This document shows positions 1 to 19,200 of a DNA stretch of 64,000 bases, in pieces (position 1 is the first letter of the stretch; each line of letters starts with the position of its first letter). Origin of the DNA: Thamnaconus septentrionalis. Its lineage: Eukaryota > Chordata > Actinopteri > Tetraodontiformes > Monacanthidae. A program made the translations under genes and the position numbers. The notes below the pieces were generated by a model that worked only from the letters and a program-made list of their open reading frames with translations, was not told the origin of the DNA and ran no database searches. Where the stretch lies: the NCBI GenBank assembly GCA_009823395.1, contig CM020511.1:8062501-8126500 (forward strand). The letters are read 5' to 3'.

Positions 1-3000
1 TTTGACGTGAATCGCAACCTTTGGAGTTTTCCCACAAGCGTCAGTGAACTGAGCCAATTATCCCAGAAATTTCCAAACACCGTGTGCTGTAGACTCATCC
101 GCTGGTTTTCTCTGCGCAGACCATTAATTACCAAATTCCAGATCACCTTCGTTCCTCCACTTACAACTCGGGAAGCCGCCGACCACTGCTGATATTTAGT
201 CTCTCCACCTCCGCCGTCACCCGACCTCCGTCGGAGGCAGGGATTCCCAGACCTTGGAGGGTCTGATACCGGCTTTGATGGCTAATCTGGGATTTCCCAA
301 ACTGTGTCAGGCTGGCAGCGAAAACAACAATCGACCTCCCTCCCGCTGCAGCGGCGGCCGGCTTGACCGCAGTTGTGTGGATGAATCTCACTCACGGGCC
401 CTTTGAACTTTCAGACGCCGCCGCCGCTGCGCGTCCTGTTGTATTATTCCACTCCCAAAGAATCCCTCTTTTGTCCTTCTTTCTCCTTCGCTTTCGGCTG
501 TGCCCGTGACCCGTTTTGCTCACTTGGTGGCAGTGCACGCAGGCGCCCTGCTTTCCCATGACTCCCCTCACCCTCCTGTGCACTCTGCGGTTTGGGGAAT
601 TCACCGTTTCCCATGGTGGCTGTTTTTGGAGCTCATCTGTGCACGCACCCACGTGTGCGCGCACGTTTGTGTGCATGTGTGTGTGTGTGTGCGCATAGGC
701 CATATGACCCGATGTGGCCCTGAGCGGAGTCTATACGCTGTACGTCATCTGGAACAAATTTATTTCATTTATCCCTTTGATGGTGCTGCACCCCCCCAAA
801 TTTAGAGCCTTTTTTTTAACGTGTCCGAACGCATCGTGTTGCACTAGTGTGATGGTGCACGGAGGTCGCTGCACACGTACGATCTTGTGCGCATGTGTCT
901 TTTCTTGACTTCGAGACGCCGTAACGAAGTAACCACTTCCCACCCAGCAACTCTGGGTTCTGAACATGGTCATCACATAGTCACGCATGAACGCTCACGT
1001 GCAAAACGCTCGCGCCTGTGCGCACGTGCATGCGCGTGTGTGCGTTGTGTGTGCACGTTGAGTGGAGTAAGTACAGTATGGCCAGACTCGGCTGTGCATC
1101 GTAGTCGTAGTCAGAGGGGAGAAAGCGGGTGTAGGAAACGCCAAGTCATACTTTCCGGAAACCCACCCGCCCACACCCTTGCACACACGCGCGCACACTC
1201 ACACACAGCCGTACCGTGCAGACGCACATGACCACAGTCGCAAACAGACTTTCTTTCCAGTGCGTGAACTCACATCTGTTTCCTGGCGACAATAATAGCG
1301 ACACATCGGGAGGTTAGAGGCCCCAGCTAGCAGGTGTCTACAGCCATGAGAGACATTAACAAGCTGGTAATGACCGAAAAGTGTCACCGGCGGAATTACA
1401 GCAGTCAAAAAAAGCTGTGACGGCCTGACCACACACTGTGTGGTGCAAGCGGCAACAGTATTTTTTTTTTTTTTTTTTTACTTCTGCTGCAGCTTTCGCC
1501 TTGATAATCTGTCGATGTACAAGGTTGTGTTTTATTTGCGGTTGCAGAGTGTTTGGTGTCAGTCATTGAGCGGTGGTCGTTTTTTTCCAGGCTGTGTTGG
1601 AGAGCATCCTCAGAAACGGCTCTCCAGCGAGAATTAAATGTCTTTCTCTGATCCAGTCAAGCACGAAGGTGATGGCTTGGACTAAAATCTAACACAAATC
1701 CTCACACTAAGGTTTTAATGTTCAGTTCAGTTGCACAGTATGGCCTTTCGCTGTCTTTTCACTTAAAGCAAGAAGGAATTTGTTCAAAACTGAACTTGTG
1801 CGCACCTCAGTTAGAAATCTTAAACAGTTCCTATTGAGCCTCTAATTGTTCTGCAATAGATGGTTGTGCAGTTGAGCTAGTTGGGAAATGCACAAAGGAG
1901 GGGCAGTGAAAATATGGGTCAAAGGATGTCCCGACTGAGAGAAGAGGAGAATTCTGAATGTGGAAAAAGGAGGACATGAAGTTGGTTGTTGTGAGAGACG
2001 AGAAAGCAGGGGGTGGAAGCAGATGACTGGCTGTAGCTGCAACCCTGCAAGGAACCTGGCCAGTGGAAAAGAAGCATTGGGCAATAGTGGGTTGTACAGT
2101 AGTGACGGATACTCTGTTTATTCTGCAAAACTGTTTTTATACCGATCCTGCTGTGCCTTTGGGTGCCTTATCAGTGGTTTTTGGGCCATTATTCATTACT
2201 CAATGTATGTTGATGCACTTCATCTGTGCATTCATATGTTCATGTTCACAAGATCGAATTAAAGGTGAACTTCGACTTTCGTACAATAAAGGGCAACTGT
2301 CTATAAATCAAGGGTGAGCTCTTTGGCACACACAGGCAGACACATACGCACACACAGACACACACAGGCAGACACACACACTGATAGCCAGCAAACATCC
2401 TGTGGTGTTTATCCACCACCCACACACACACTGATGCTGCGCTGACACCCGCTGAGGCTACAAGTGTGACGAGCTGCGCAGTGAGAATGAGGTGCTGCTA
2501 ACCATATTCAGGTTAGCCTCAGACTGAGGCTGTGTGCATTTCCCCTCTCACTCAAACAAACTGTCAGTCACCTGCAAACCGCAGGCAGCTCATGTCAGAA
2601 TTGCAGGTGATGAAGTGCCGCTGTGCGCTGTGCGACCACAGCACGAAAGACACGACCGAAAGCGGCGCACAATTAGCTGAGCAGTTTACCAAAAGTCGAT
2701 CGATGTCGTGGCATCTAGACACGACGGCGCTGCTGTCTGACAGCAGGAACTTGGTCCTCCCACAGTCCGACCATACCACACCCAACCACCCAACCCTGTG
2801 AGCACGATAGGCACCATTAGACTTATATGCAAGTAAATGCACGATGCACGCTGGTTTCATGTGAGCTTACAGTTCTTTTCATAATACTCTGATCTTTCAT
2901 TAAAATTCATCAAAAATGGTAGTGATGGAGAACCTAATGAACAAGTGGGTCAATTCTGTACTTCTATTTCTTGCTTATGTTTCACAAAGCATGGGCTGAA

Positions 3001-3700
3001 ACACACAGCTCTGGTAATTAGTCATAAAAGAACCACTGATACCTCCACTAGTGTGTAGTAACAACACCCTAAGCCAGACATCTATTCAGCTCTTTAGACT
3101 GCCTTGTTTTTGACCACTTTCAAACGTGGAAGGGCCAACAATGCAAAAGCAGCATTTTTTTTCGTAGTAGGCTGTAAACAGCGGGCTAAATATGCTGCTT
3201 CTTGGAGATTTGGAGAACAAAGAGGCAAAATGGGTCTGAATAAGATCTAAACTCTTTCACTCAGACTTGATCTTGTCATTAAGTTATTCTCATTATCATT
3301 AAAATGGCGAACCAATAGAGTTACTGGAGTTTGTGAGGAAATATAGAGGTTTAAAACTGGGCTTTAAAATATGCAGTAATTTAAATTCTACTAAGAATAA
3401 ACAGAAGAAGCAGCATGAAACTGGAATATTTTTTTGCAGACTCATAAACCCACACACACACACTGTACAGAGAGCAACGGCAAGCAAAGACTGCAAAAAG
3501 GATAAAAGCGGATTAATTCTGCACATTCACATAAACCACACACACTTCCTATACAGTAACTGTGCATCCGCCAACACAACTGCATGGTTTCACACACAGA
3601 CGCGCAAACGCAGACTATGGCACATCTTTTCAGGATTTGAAAGGTTTAAAAGCGAATAAACATTTAAAAATAAATAAATAAATAAACAAAAAAAAAAAAA
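1..3700. other. Intergenic DNA, no gene recognised
   Basis: No open frame in this stretch has a recognisable domain or joins to others through plausible splice sites. Around 190-450 the DNA is GC- and CpG-rich, which could be the edge of a neighbour's promoter, but nothing proves that. Short CA/GT runs lie near 640-700, 1000-1060, 1180-1205 and 2320-2430, and a T run near 1460-1478. The part just below 3717 should be the flank beyond the nat14 3' end. Confidence 0.6.
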
Positions 3701-3717
3701 ACCTTTTACGGAAACCT

Positions 3718-3723
3718 TTTATT
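3718..3723 (-). terminator. Candidate poly(A) signal of nat14
   Basis: The plus strand reads TTTATT, which is AATAAA on the minus strand. It lies about 230 bases past the nat14 stop codon. It is the nearest canonical hexamer I saw in the right orientation, and an A/T-rich stretch follows it. Other A/T-rich matches nearby make the choice uncertain. Confidence 0.45.
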
Positions 3724-3946
3724 TCATAATTATGAAAGAACACAACTGAAGCTCTGTAGTGCCATTTTGTATTATTGAATAGTAAACAAGCAGATATAAA
3801 ACAGGGAGAGGATGTCTTAAATAATCAACACAATAAATATTGACATACATCAAACAAAACAAAATATCAAATAAATAACTAAATTGAATAAACATTCTGT
3901 AACATCGCTGCTTTAACATCAATGCACAGTCGTCTTGGCTGAAGCT

Positions 3947-5375
3947 TCAGCTTTGTCTGTCCGTGAAGCTCACGTCTTTGTAAAACACCTTGGTGAGTGG
4001 GTATCCCATGAAGCCTCTCTCCGGCCTCTCCTCGCCCTCGCCGCCGCCCTCGTCAGGCCCCTCCCCGACCTGCACGTAGCCCAACTTCCTGAAGATGACT
4101 TCAGCCACCTTGGAGGGGAAGGGGACGTGTGCGTAGACCCTGCGGACCCGGGCCTCCCTCTGTCTCTGCTCCAGGCCCTGCAGCAGCAGCCGGCCCAGGC
4201 CCTCCCGCCGGTACCAGCTGCCCGTCACCAGCCTGCACACCCTGCTGACGCCCGGCCGCCTCGGAGCCTCCAGGAAGAGGCAGCCGATGATGTCGCCGTC
4301 GCAGTCGGCCACCCACACCTGGCCCGCCGCCTGCTCCCTCTCCGGGGTCACCTTCTCCGACGACGCCTCTTTGTCTTTTTCTTTGGTGCCAATTCTGCGC
4401 CTCGGCTAAAGGAAAGGAAAAGTTTCTACTTATTATTATTATCACTGTGGATGTATTCAGTAGAATGAGGAATTGTTGTTGAGGAGTGACTTAAAATTGT
4501 ATTTCTTTTGTAAGTTTTGACAGTATCAGTGGTTAGTTACTTAGTCTTAATTATGATTTAAATGCTCTGGAAACTATGTTTTGATTAACTAGGTCACCTA
4601 TATGCAGGTGATGTAATGTCTAAGTTCAATTCTCTATGGATTCTCATATTGAGGGTAATATGAAGTGTTTTAATTTAGGGTGGACTAAATATGACATTAC
4701 TGATGGCCTAGGTGCAAAATGCACGGCCCGCCACTGGTACATGTAGGTATGCATTTCATGTGTTTTGTGAATCATTGTAATGTCTTTGTCTTTGTGTTAT
4801 TTGTATGTGGGACCTCCTTGAAAACCAGATGCTGCCTTGGGGACTCTCCTAAAATAAACTGCTATTAATTTGAAATTGGAGGATTTCTGGAGTTCAGACG
4901 AACCCTTTTGGTCACGGGCGTCCTGCCGCTGGGCCTCCCGTATGGGTTGTGCAGCGCCTCGTCCTGCGTCCCTCTGCAGCAGCTGCCCACGTAGTCCCAG
5001 GACGGGCGGCTGCTGCCCAGGACCCCCGTGGACCTGGGCATGGTGAGCTTGAGGAAGACGATGAGCAGGAAGACGGGAATGGCCAGGGCCAGGATGAAGG
5101 AGTGCACGAGGCAGCGCAGCACCGAGGAGCAGACGGCCAGGACGAAGAGGCAGAGCGGTCGGGTCAGGATGTGGAGGATGAGGCGGTTCTCCGAGCCCTC
5201 GCAGCCCTCCTGCAGAGAACGCAGAGACGCGTCATGAGGTTCTGGGGAAGAAGAGCAGCCAGATCCCCCAACATGCAACTGTCGGCGTGCAAACCTTGAC
5301 GAGGGCTTTGACCAAGTCTATTTCGTCCTCCTTCATCCTCCTCATCACCACCTGGTCCAGTTCGAGTCTCACCAT
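3947..5375 (-). CDS. nat14: NAT14-like probable N-acetyltransferase (GNAT family, membrane-anchored)
   Basis: Three coding exons: 5375-5295 (starts MVRLELDQVV), 5209-4904 and 4405-3947, all joined in phase 0 by GT-AG introns, giving about 281 residues. Residues 45-80 are strongly hydrophobic, as one or two membrane segments, preceded by an ENR..LH.LTRP stretch that I recognise from vertebrate NAT14. A basic and acidic linker (residues 127-150) leads into a GNAT fold. The acetyl-CoA loop R-R-E-G-L-G (about residues 195-200) fits the R/Q-x-x-G-x-G/A motif, and FRKLGY near the end matches the last GNAT strand and helix. Human NAT14 is shorter, about 206 residues, and its substrate is not established; a membrane-bound acetyltransferase is inferred. 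It lies next to znf628, as in mammals, which supports orthology. The exon 3 acceptor is inferred from phase and a good pyrimidine tract. Confidence 0.88.
4700..4860 (+). repeat. Probable LINE 3' end inside nat14 intron 2
   Basis: The stretch ends with GGGACCTCCTTGAAAACCAG, then a G-rich part and AAAATAAAC. This resembles the 3' ends of teleost non-LTR retrotransposons, where a 'cctccttgaaaa...' phrase comes before a short A/T-rich tail. It sits wholly in the second nat14 intron (4406-4903). The family is not assigned, and the 5' limit is a guess. Confidence 0.4.
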
Positions 5376-5562
5376 GTTCGGCTGTGATGCTGCTGCAACA
5401 ACATCGATGTGCAACGGCGACAACAACTGCAAACAACAGGGAGGAATTAGTACACAGATGGTGAAAAGGAGTGATGGGGTGGGATTTTCTCATCAGGAAA
5501 AACGAATGCGAATCATGCTGCAACTGTTAGAAAGCTGTTCTAGAACAGCGTTGCGCTCTTTC

Positions 5563-5570
5563 TGACGTCA
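5563..5570. promoter_or_regulatory. CRE palindrome upstream of nat14
   Basis: A perfect TGACGTCA octamer, the CREB/ATF binding site, lies about 190 bases upstream of the nat14 ATG. The surrounding DNA has many CpGs. The position suits a TATA-less nat14 promoter. Function is inferred from motif and location only. Confidence 0.45.
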
Positions 5571-6120
5571 CGTCAACGCGGACACCATGCGTGCTGCCCA
5601 TTCCAAACAACAAAGACACACGAGGGAGAGGATTATAAAAGGCTCTGAGGAGGGAAACTAGCATGTGTCGTATGAAATGCTGCTATGATCGACACGACCG
5701 TCCGAAGGTAGCGGCAGGCTAAGATCTGCTCCAGTCTTCACACCCTTATATGGTTAACATCGAGTCCGTGTGCCGCCCCCCCCCATCCTTTTCCGCTTAC
5801 CTTCGTCAAACGCACAGTCCCGATCGACCGTAACACCGGGACGCGACAAGTAAGTTGTTGTGGCTCCCACGTTCTGTTTGTTTGGGTTTTTTTTTTTTGT
5901 TAAGAGAACTGTTTCCCGAAGTGCGAGACGTTTGATTGAACGGCTACGAAGCGTCACCGCTTGCGGAGAGCAGCGATTCCAAACGGCGCCGTACTCCGTA
6001 TTTTACGTCCCCCACCGAGTCCAACAGCGCCCTCTACGCTTTCTGCGTAAGCCGCGATTCGCACGGCAACGCGGTTAGGGAATAGGAGCGGACACCGTAA
6101 GCCGCGCCGCAAGCGTAAAT

Positions 6121-6500
6121 AAAGTAGGGTACGCTTCAGAGGAGGGGGGGGGGAATGAAAAAAAATAAATGAAAAGACAACAGGAGAAAAAAGTGTAGCG
6201 AGGAGGGAATAGAGGGGAACACGAGGGGAAGAGAACGAGGAGAAATATGGGAGAAGGTTGAAATCATTTAATTTAGAGAATGACAGGAAGGGAAATGGAA
6301 GAGTGAGAAAATAAAATTAGGAAGAGAAGAAAAGGGAGGTGAGGGAACGAGGACAGGGAATTGAAGGAATGAGAGCAGGAAGTGAAAGAAAGAAAAGGAG
6401 TTGAATGAGAGAGAACAGGGCAGACAGAAAATCATCAAGATATAATCCAGCAACAAAAAAGGGGAACAGTTGAAAAGAGAAGATAGCAATGATGCAACAC
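6121..6500. repeat. Purine-rich low-complexity tract
   Basis: The plus strand is almost all A and G (ggagggggg, gaaaggaa, gagaggg) for about 350 bases between the nat14 5' side and the znf628 3' end. It is polypurine-polypyrimidine DNA with no supported gene. Confidence 0.6.
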
Positions 6501-6524
6501 GTAGGCGTGCAGGCTTTACAGAGG

Positions 6525-6530
6525 TTTATT
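6525..6530 (-). terminator. Candidate poly(A) signal of znf628
   Basis: TTTATT on the plus strand gives AATAAA on the minus strand, about 310 bases after the znf628 stop codon at 6837-6839. The purine-rich tract begins just beyond it. Confidence 0.55.
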
Positions 6531-6836
6531 CATAAGTAGGTACAATCCATTATCAACATGGTGAAGAAAGTTGGTCGTGTTATTCACATAAATAGATTTA
6601 CTAAATAAACAAAAACTGCCAATGACAGTATAAAACGGGATATATTTAGGAATAGTCCATTGTACAGTTTATTCAAATGTATAACATTTCTAATATGGGG
6701 GAGGAGGGGAGAAGGGCCGGGGGAGGAGGGGTGACAACACAGTACTTCTCTAGTTGCAACGTTCTGTCCTGCCGTCCCAGAGGAACTCGGAACCGAATAA
6801 AGTGCTGACACACACGCACGCACGCGCACACACTAT

Positions 6837-13777
<6,941 letters not shown>

Positions 13778-13989
13778 GGGCAGCTGGTGCAGGGTGTCGG
13801 TTCTCCTCGGCGTGGATTAGTTCTGGTGCGGTGTCATGCCTTTTTTCCCTCTGGCAATCCCCCCGTTCATGTTTTCTCCCTCCTGGTGTGTGTTCTGTGA
13901 ATTCCTTCCCCCTTCGGCCACTGGAAACACCGGCTGTCACCCGCTGGTAGACAGTTTGGGTCTGACATAAAGTGGAATGGAAATAAACA

Positions 13990-14560
13990 CAGTGTTATAA
14001 CTTGGTAAGAATGTCCCCTTTAAATTCCACCTCCTGCCTCTCCCTCCCTCCCTCCCTCCCTCCTTTCCTCCCCGGAGTCAACGAGGCTAGCCTTTCCCCC
14101 TCCTCTGCCACCATCCCTCTCCTCCCCTCCCCTCTCCTCTCCTCCCCGCTGCTGCTGCTTCCCTCCCGGCAGTCGGTCCGCTCCGGCCCGGGCCCCGCAG
14201 TGCGGAGCGCGCGGTCAGCCCACGAACAGACAAGGCCGAGGCTTAGTCGCACATTAGGCTACAGTCAAAAAAGTGTAACCCCCTGGTTCAGTTTGTGAAG
14301 CTTTACCAGAAAGACAACCAGCCAGTGGCATCACAGGGAGGGCATCAACAACAACCGACCAGTGGCCTCCATTTACAGCCAAGCTGGTCGCCGTCCGCGC
14401 CGAACATCTTCGGGAACAGCTCGACTGACGTGTGCACGATTCTGGTCGGGAGGAGTACTCACCGAGCACTGTTAGACCACCGGGAAGCTATACTGTTGAT
14501 ATTGGGGAAAGGGAGCTGGCTACTGCAGTGCTAATCCACACAACCTTAACAATAAACACA
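13990..14560 (-). promoter_or_regulatory. CpG-rich 5' region of znf628
   Basis: The 500 bases upstream of the znf628 start codon are C- and CpG-rich (for example CGGCCCGGGCC near 14187) and should hold the transcription start and a noncoding leader. I could not fix a leader exon. A TTTCCAG near 13930 on the minus strand is a possible acceptor. Confidence 0.4.
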
Positions 14561-14616
14561 GCGCAGACTAACAGCAGTTCTCCGCCCGATTCCGCCTTCC
14601 AAGAACAGCGACGGCA

Positions 14617-14655
14617 ATTGGCTGCTCGCTGCATTACAAGGGCTACTTCCATTGG
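14617..14655 (-). promoter_or_regulatory. Paired CCAAT boxes (NF-Y type) upstream of znf628
   Basis: ATTGG occurs at 14617-14621 and 14651-14655, so two CCAAT boxes face znf628 34 bases apart, about three helical turns. GGCCGGAAG beside the second box gives an ETS-like core on the other strand. This layout is typical of TATA-less promoters bound by NF-Y. Function is inferred. Confidence 0.45.
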
Positions 14656-14961
14656 CCGGAAGCTTGAACAGACAGCTGAATGTCTTTCGCTCGTGTAAAT
14701 ATATCCCCCCCCCCGGTACTTCCACGTTTATGGGGAACAAGCTACATTTCTCGCTATTTAGGAATAAAGAACAAAAAAAGAAAACAAAAAGAAAGTTTAA
14801 CTGACAGCAACCTCTTCTTCAACCTGACTCACAGTCTTCTGGGTAATGTAGTTTTCATGTGTTCGTTTACTCTGTGACGTTGTTGTAGCATAAGACACTC
14901 GCCTCGATAACAAAAAAAAGAGATAATAACGAATCAAATTCATTATGCACATTCTGTAGAA

Positions 14962-14967
14962 TTTATT
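14962..14967 (-). terminator. Candidate poly(A) signal of il11
   Basis: AATAAA on the minus strand, about 1.3 kb beyond the il11 stop codon. The region between is A/T-rich with no open frame, as expected for a long cytokine 3' UTR. Several other A/T-rich hexamers lie nearer the stop, so this is only one candidate. Confidence 0.35.
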
Positions 14968-15986
14968 TCACTAAGGCACATATTTCACATTGAAGCCAAT
15001 CAGCGTGTGCAAAGGCATCATAATGATAGAACAATAATTTAAACATGTCGATATAGTAATTAATAATAATAATAATAGTAAATAAGGATTGAAAACTGTA
15101 TAAAAGTACAAAATGATAGGAGACTTGCTCCCCTGTAGGACAAAATAAATAGCTCCACCATTTTACTTAAATAAATAGTCAATACTGTAACAAATACTAG
15201 AATAGGGATGAGAAAAAAATATATAGATAAAATTAGCAAAGTTCTCTACCAAATGTTGTTGGAATGACATAATACACAGAAGCACTGTTTACATCCATTT
15301 ACATTCTTGTACATTTATGTACAGCTGTACAGAACATAGTGTCACAATACATAGTATTTTAAGGCTTTGGGTGTTTAACCTAAAATAACAAACTCTTCCA
15401 CCCGCAAAGCACAAGTTTAAAATTAACCTTCCCACCATCCATCCAAGAGGCTAATCCTAACAGGTCTGTGCAAACTATCTAATCACGTTCATCAGTGCTC
15501 AGCAACAGGGCACATTCAAATAATTTGACCACAACGGCAGATATGCCTCACCATGTCGAACGTGAGAGACAGGCATAGAAAACAGAAACTTTGCCCGTGG
15601 CACATACAGAGTATTCACCCTATTGACGACAGTATCTTAACATTTTCAGGTCAGTGTGAGTAATATCTTAGGTCATCATTTGATATGTTAAACATGGTAT
15701 GTTAATCATGGTTAAACATTACAAGGCACTAAATGTAAGACAGTGAACTTCTTGACTACTTTAAATTTATGCTACATCTACTGGAAGAATTAATTCCTCA
15801 AGAAGTAATTGAAAGCAAGTTAAATTCGATTTTAAAACAAAAGCTATTGACAGCAGGATTAGGTAAATGAAGTGCTACTGTGAGGGTGAAGGCGAGGCAC
15901 AGGGCAAGTAAGGAAATATTACGGAAACATGGGCAAATAAATTCATGGTAACATAGAGAAAAGGATAAGAGAGACATAAAAACTTC

Positions 15987-16044
15987 AAATAAATAAAATT
16001 AAATAAATTACTGGCATCAAATAAATAAATAAATACATAAATAA
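15987..16044 (-). promoter_or_regulatory. AU-rich element in the il11 3' UTR
   Basis: Read on the minus strand, this stretch holds seven ATTTA pentamers, several overlapping as ATTTATTTATTTATTT. It starts about 250 bases after the il11 stop. Clusters of this kind drive rapid decay of cytokine mRNAs through binding proteins such as TTP and HuR (established for the class). Its use here is inferred. Confidence 0.65.
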
Positions 16045-16290
16045 CATGGTCCTGAACGAGGCCTTTGGACAAGAGTTTGGAGAATCACAATATTCTGGTA
16101 ACGATAACTGGCAGGAATCTCAATGGTTGTAACTGGCTGCCGTGTGATGCGTCACACTTGGCAGATTGGTCAACGCACGTGTCTTAACTCGTTGACCCTT
16201 TGGCCATGTAAGGGATGCTATTGACTGCCACGTCCTCTCTGGCTCTGCAGTCATGTTGTAAAACGGGAAATAATAAGATTGCTGCAACTA

Positions 16291-19200
16291 TCATTGCACT
16301 GCCGAGACTTTGGATTTGAGGCTAAGAAATGCTCTGTAGGCCCAGTCGCAGAAGAGCTTGAAGTGTTGAAGGAGCTCGTGGCTGGACTGTAGCACGTCGA
16401 ACTGGTAGGGCAGGTGAGGGGGCAGGGAAGGGGTCGCCGGGGTCACTCTAGGTGCGTCAACTTTCAACATCTGCGGGTGGGAGGAGAGGCCAAGAAATGC
16501 ATTAGGATCAAAAAGATAGCTGGCAGTTGTTGGAAGGAAACAAAAACTTCTACAGAACAATATCAATTAAAATTAAAAGTGGGAACAATTTTGGTTTTTT
16601 GTTTCCTTTACCTGGCGGTGAAGCAGGATGCCGAGAGCTTTCATTTCCCTGATTATCTCAAGCAGCTTGGGCAGTGCGTGATGGTGGTGCTTCTTTGAGA
16701 CGTTGTTCAGCCACTCAAAGTGACGCTCGTACAGCTTCAGGTCCGAGTGCAGCTGCGTCAGCGTGGGCTTCAGCTGGGATCAAAACAAAACAACAACAAA
16801 AAAACATCACAGGCATGCTAATAGCATTAGGGCTGGCGTGGCAAGATGCAACTGTGTAAACAGAAAGTTGTCACACACACACACAACACACGTTCACACG
16901 CAAACAGATCCGACCATTACCTCAAGATTGTTGAGATCATGGGCCGATCTGTTGCTCATTTCTGGCAGAGACCTGAACCTGTGAGGCTCCACATCTGAGT
17001 CAAAGGCATGCTCCCTCTGAAAAGAGAAACAAGGCACAGATCGGCCGGTTAGCAATTTGCATCGGCGCAATTTCACTCAGCCCTGGGACAAGTCACGGAA
17101 ACACAAGGAAAGTATTACTCTGCCACCTCCAGTGGGTGACTGCTTTTCTGCTCCTACAGACAGTAGCACTTAGGGGAGTGCGGTCGATTGGGTCAGTGTG
17201 AGTTCACCCACATTCAGCCACCCCAAATGTCAACAATACAGGCAAATGACCCGAACCCACAGGATGTTTTCTACGGGGAGCGGAGGAACAACATATGCTG
17301 TGACTAAGAAAGCTCCAAGTGGGACAGACAACACAGAGCTGTGGGGAAACTCCAGGGTCACAGCTATAAAAAGATGTAATGACGCAGTGCCGCTGCCCAG
17401 CAAGAGTCAGGTTGTAAACCATGTCCAGATGACAGGTGCAGTGGTGATGACGACCACCAGAGGGGGTAAACATCCTGAATTGCCTGGTACTTTAGAAAAA
17501 AAAGGGGCATTGGTTAAGTGTTAAAGGTGCCTTCCTGATTCAGTAATGAATGGGAATCAATGCGGATGACTCTGGTGTGCGTCACTTCCAATCAGGAACA
17601 GGAACATAACAACGTCGGGATGATGAGTGCAGAGAAGCTGTTTTGTGTAAACAGGTTGTGTGTACGCCTCGCTAATACTTCCTTCACTTGTTATGCAGCG
17701 GCTTGCACTTATTTGGCCCCCAGTTGTTTGTGTTGATGTTTTTAGCGATGAATGAGTGGCATTGTCTCCCATGTCTCTCCATCAGCCCTGCATAAGAGCT
17801 CACTTATGTGTGCGGACCCAATGTTTTGTCTCTGCCGAATTTGTCCTTTTCCATCCGCGGCTCACACCAGGTGCGCGCACACACACACACACACAACACT
17901 GTATTGTCATCTGGTTGGCACTCTGATCTCTTCATCTCTCGTGTTTTTTTTTTCACTCCATCCCTGTCAGCCTTTAATTTGCCCTCCTTATCCTCCTTCT
18001 CTTGCTCCCTCGCTACCAGGTGGTGACCTCACCCAGCAGAAGCTAGCATCCAGCCGTTGTCTTCCTGAATGCAAATGCTGGAATGTGATAAATCTGTTTG
18101 ATTTTTATCAAGTCACTTTGCTGTGGTGACCGAAAGCAAAACACTAAACACCGCACTTACACAAGCAGGACTATTTACGGCGCCCTCAATGCAGACACGG
18201 CCACAAAAATGCCTGCACACAAGTTGCATGCGCACATTTGCACCCATACCGCATGCACACACACATACACAGTGACACAAGTGCACATGTACGTAGCCGC
18301 ACTGGAAAAACTTATACAGTCCTATATGTGTGTGTGTGTTCATTCACTTTCTTTTAAGCATCACTTTTGTTGCCCTCTTTCCAGGGCGTTTTTATTTTTC
18401 ATCTTTCCTCGCCTTTTCACTTCTTTGCTCCCTGAGACTCATGAATCAAAGATAAAATGAATTAAATCTTCATTTTTAAGCCTGCCTGTCCAATACTGCT
18501 CCCAATAAACATCATATTCTCTTTTCTACACGTCTCGAAACCCCAGGTGACACATTTTTCACACATCTGGGCATAGCAATTGACAGGACAGACAGACAGA
18601 CAAACTCAACACTATCAACTGACCAAGACTAGAGAGAGTACGTGGCTATTTTTGATCTAATCCCCCGGGACAAAAGATTGCACAGATTTGCATAATGCAA
18701 AAATAGAATCTCGATCAGCCGTGCTCAGCCAGAGATGCGGAGATATGCTCAGGCTTTCTTTTCACCTGTTGAAAGGCAGCGTTGACGCACAGCCATCATT
18801 TTCTAACCACATGACTTTGGAACATGAATAAAAGTTTGGGCTAATTTCCCCTCCGTTCTTCCTGTTATAGTGGAGAAATTCTCTCCTTCATCTTCATCCA
18901 CACCTCAAGCCACAGAGTGTCAACATGTTTCTGTGTAAACAGGGATGGGGTACCTACAGGTGGCGCGCTCAGAAGTGACACTTTTGTCTCGGGTGGTTGG
19001 TACATTGATCTGATCTGTTGAACTCTTCAGCCACGTTGCGCCGGATCGTCACCCGTTAACGTGGGTTCATGTCCTGAGCAGTCTTAAAGGTTGGTCTTTA
19101 TCTCACTGCACATGCCCTAAATTGAATAAAGGCACCAACTTGCCGCGGGCCCTTCTAACTATCAACACCACGTCAGGTGACCAGGTAGACCGTGAGGTTT

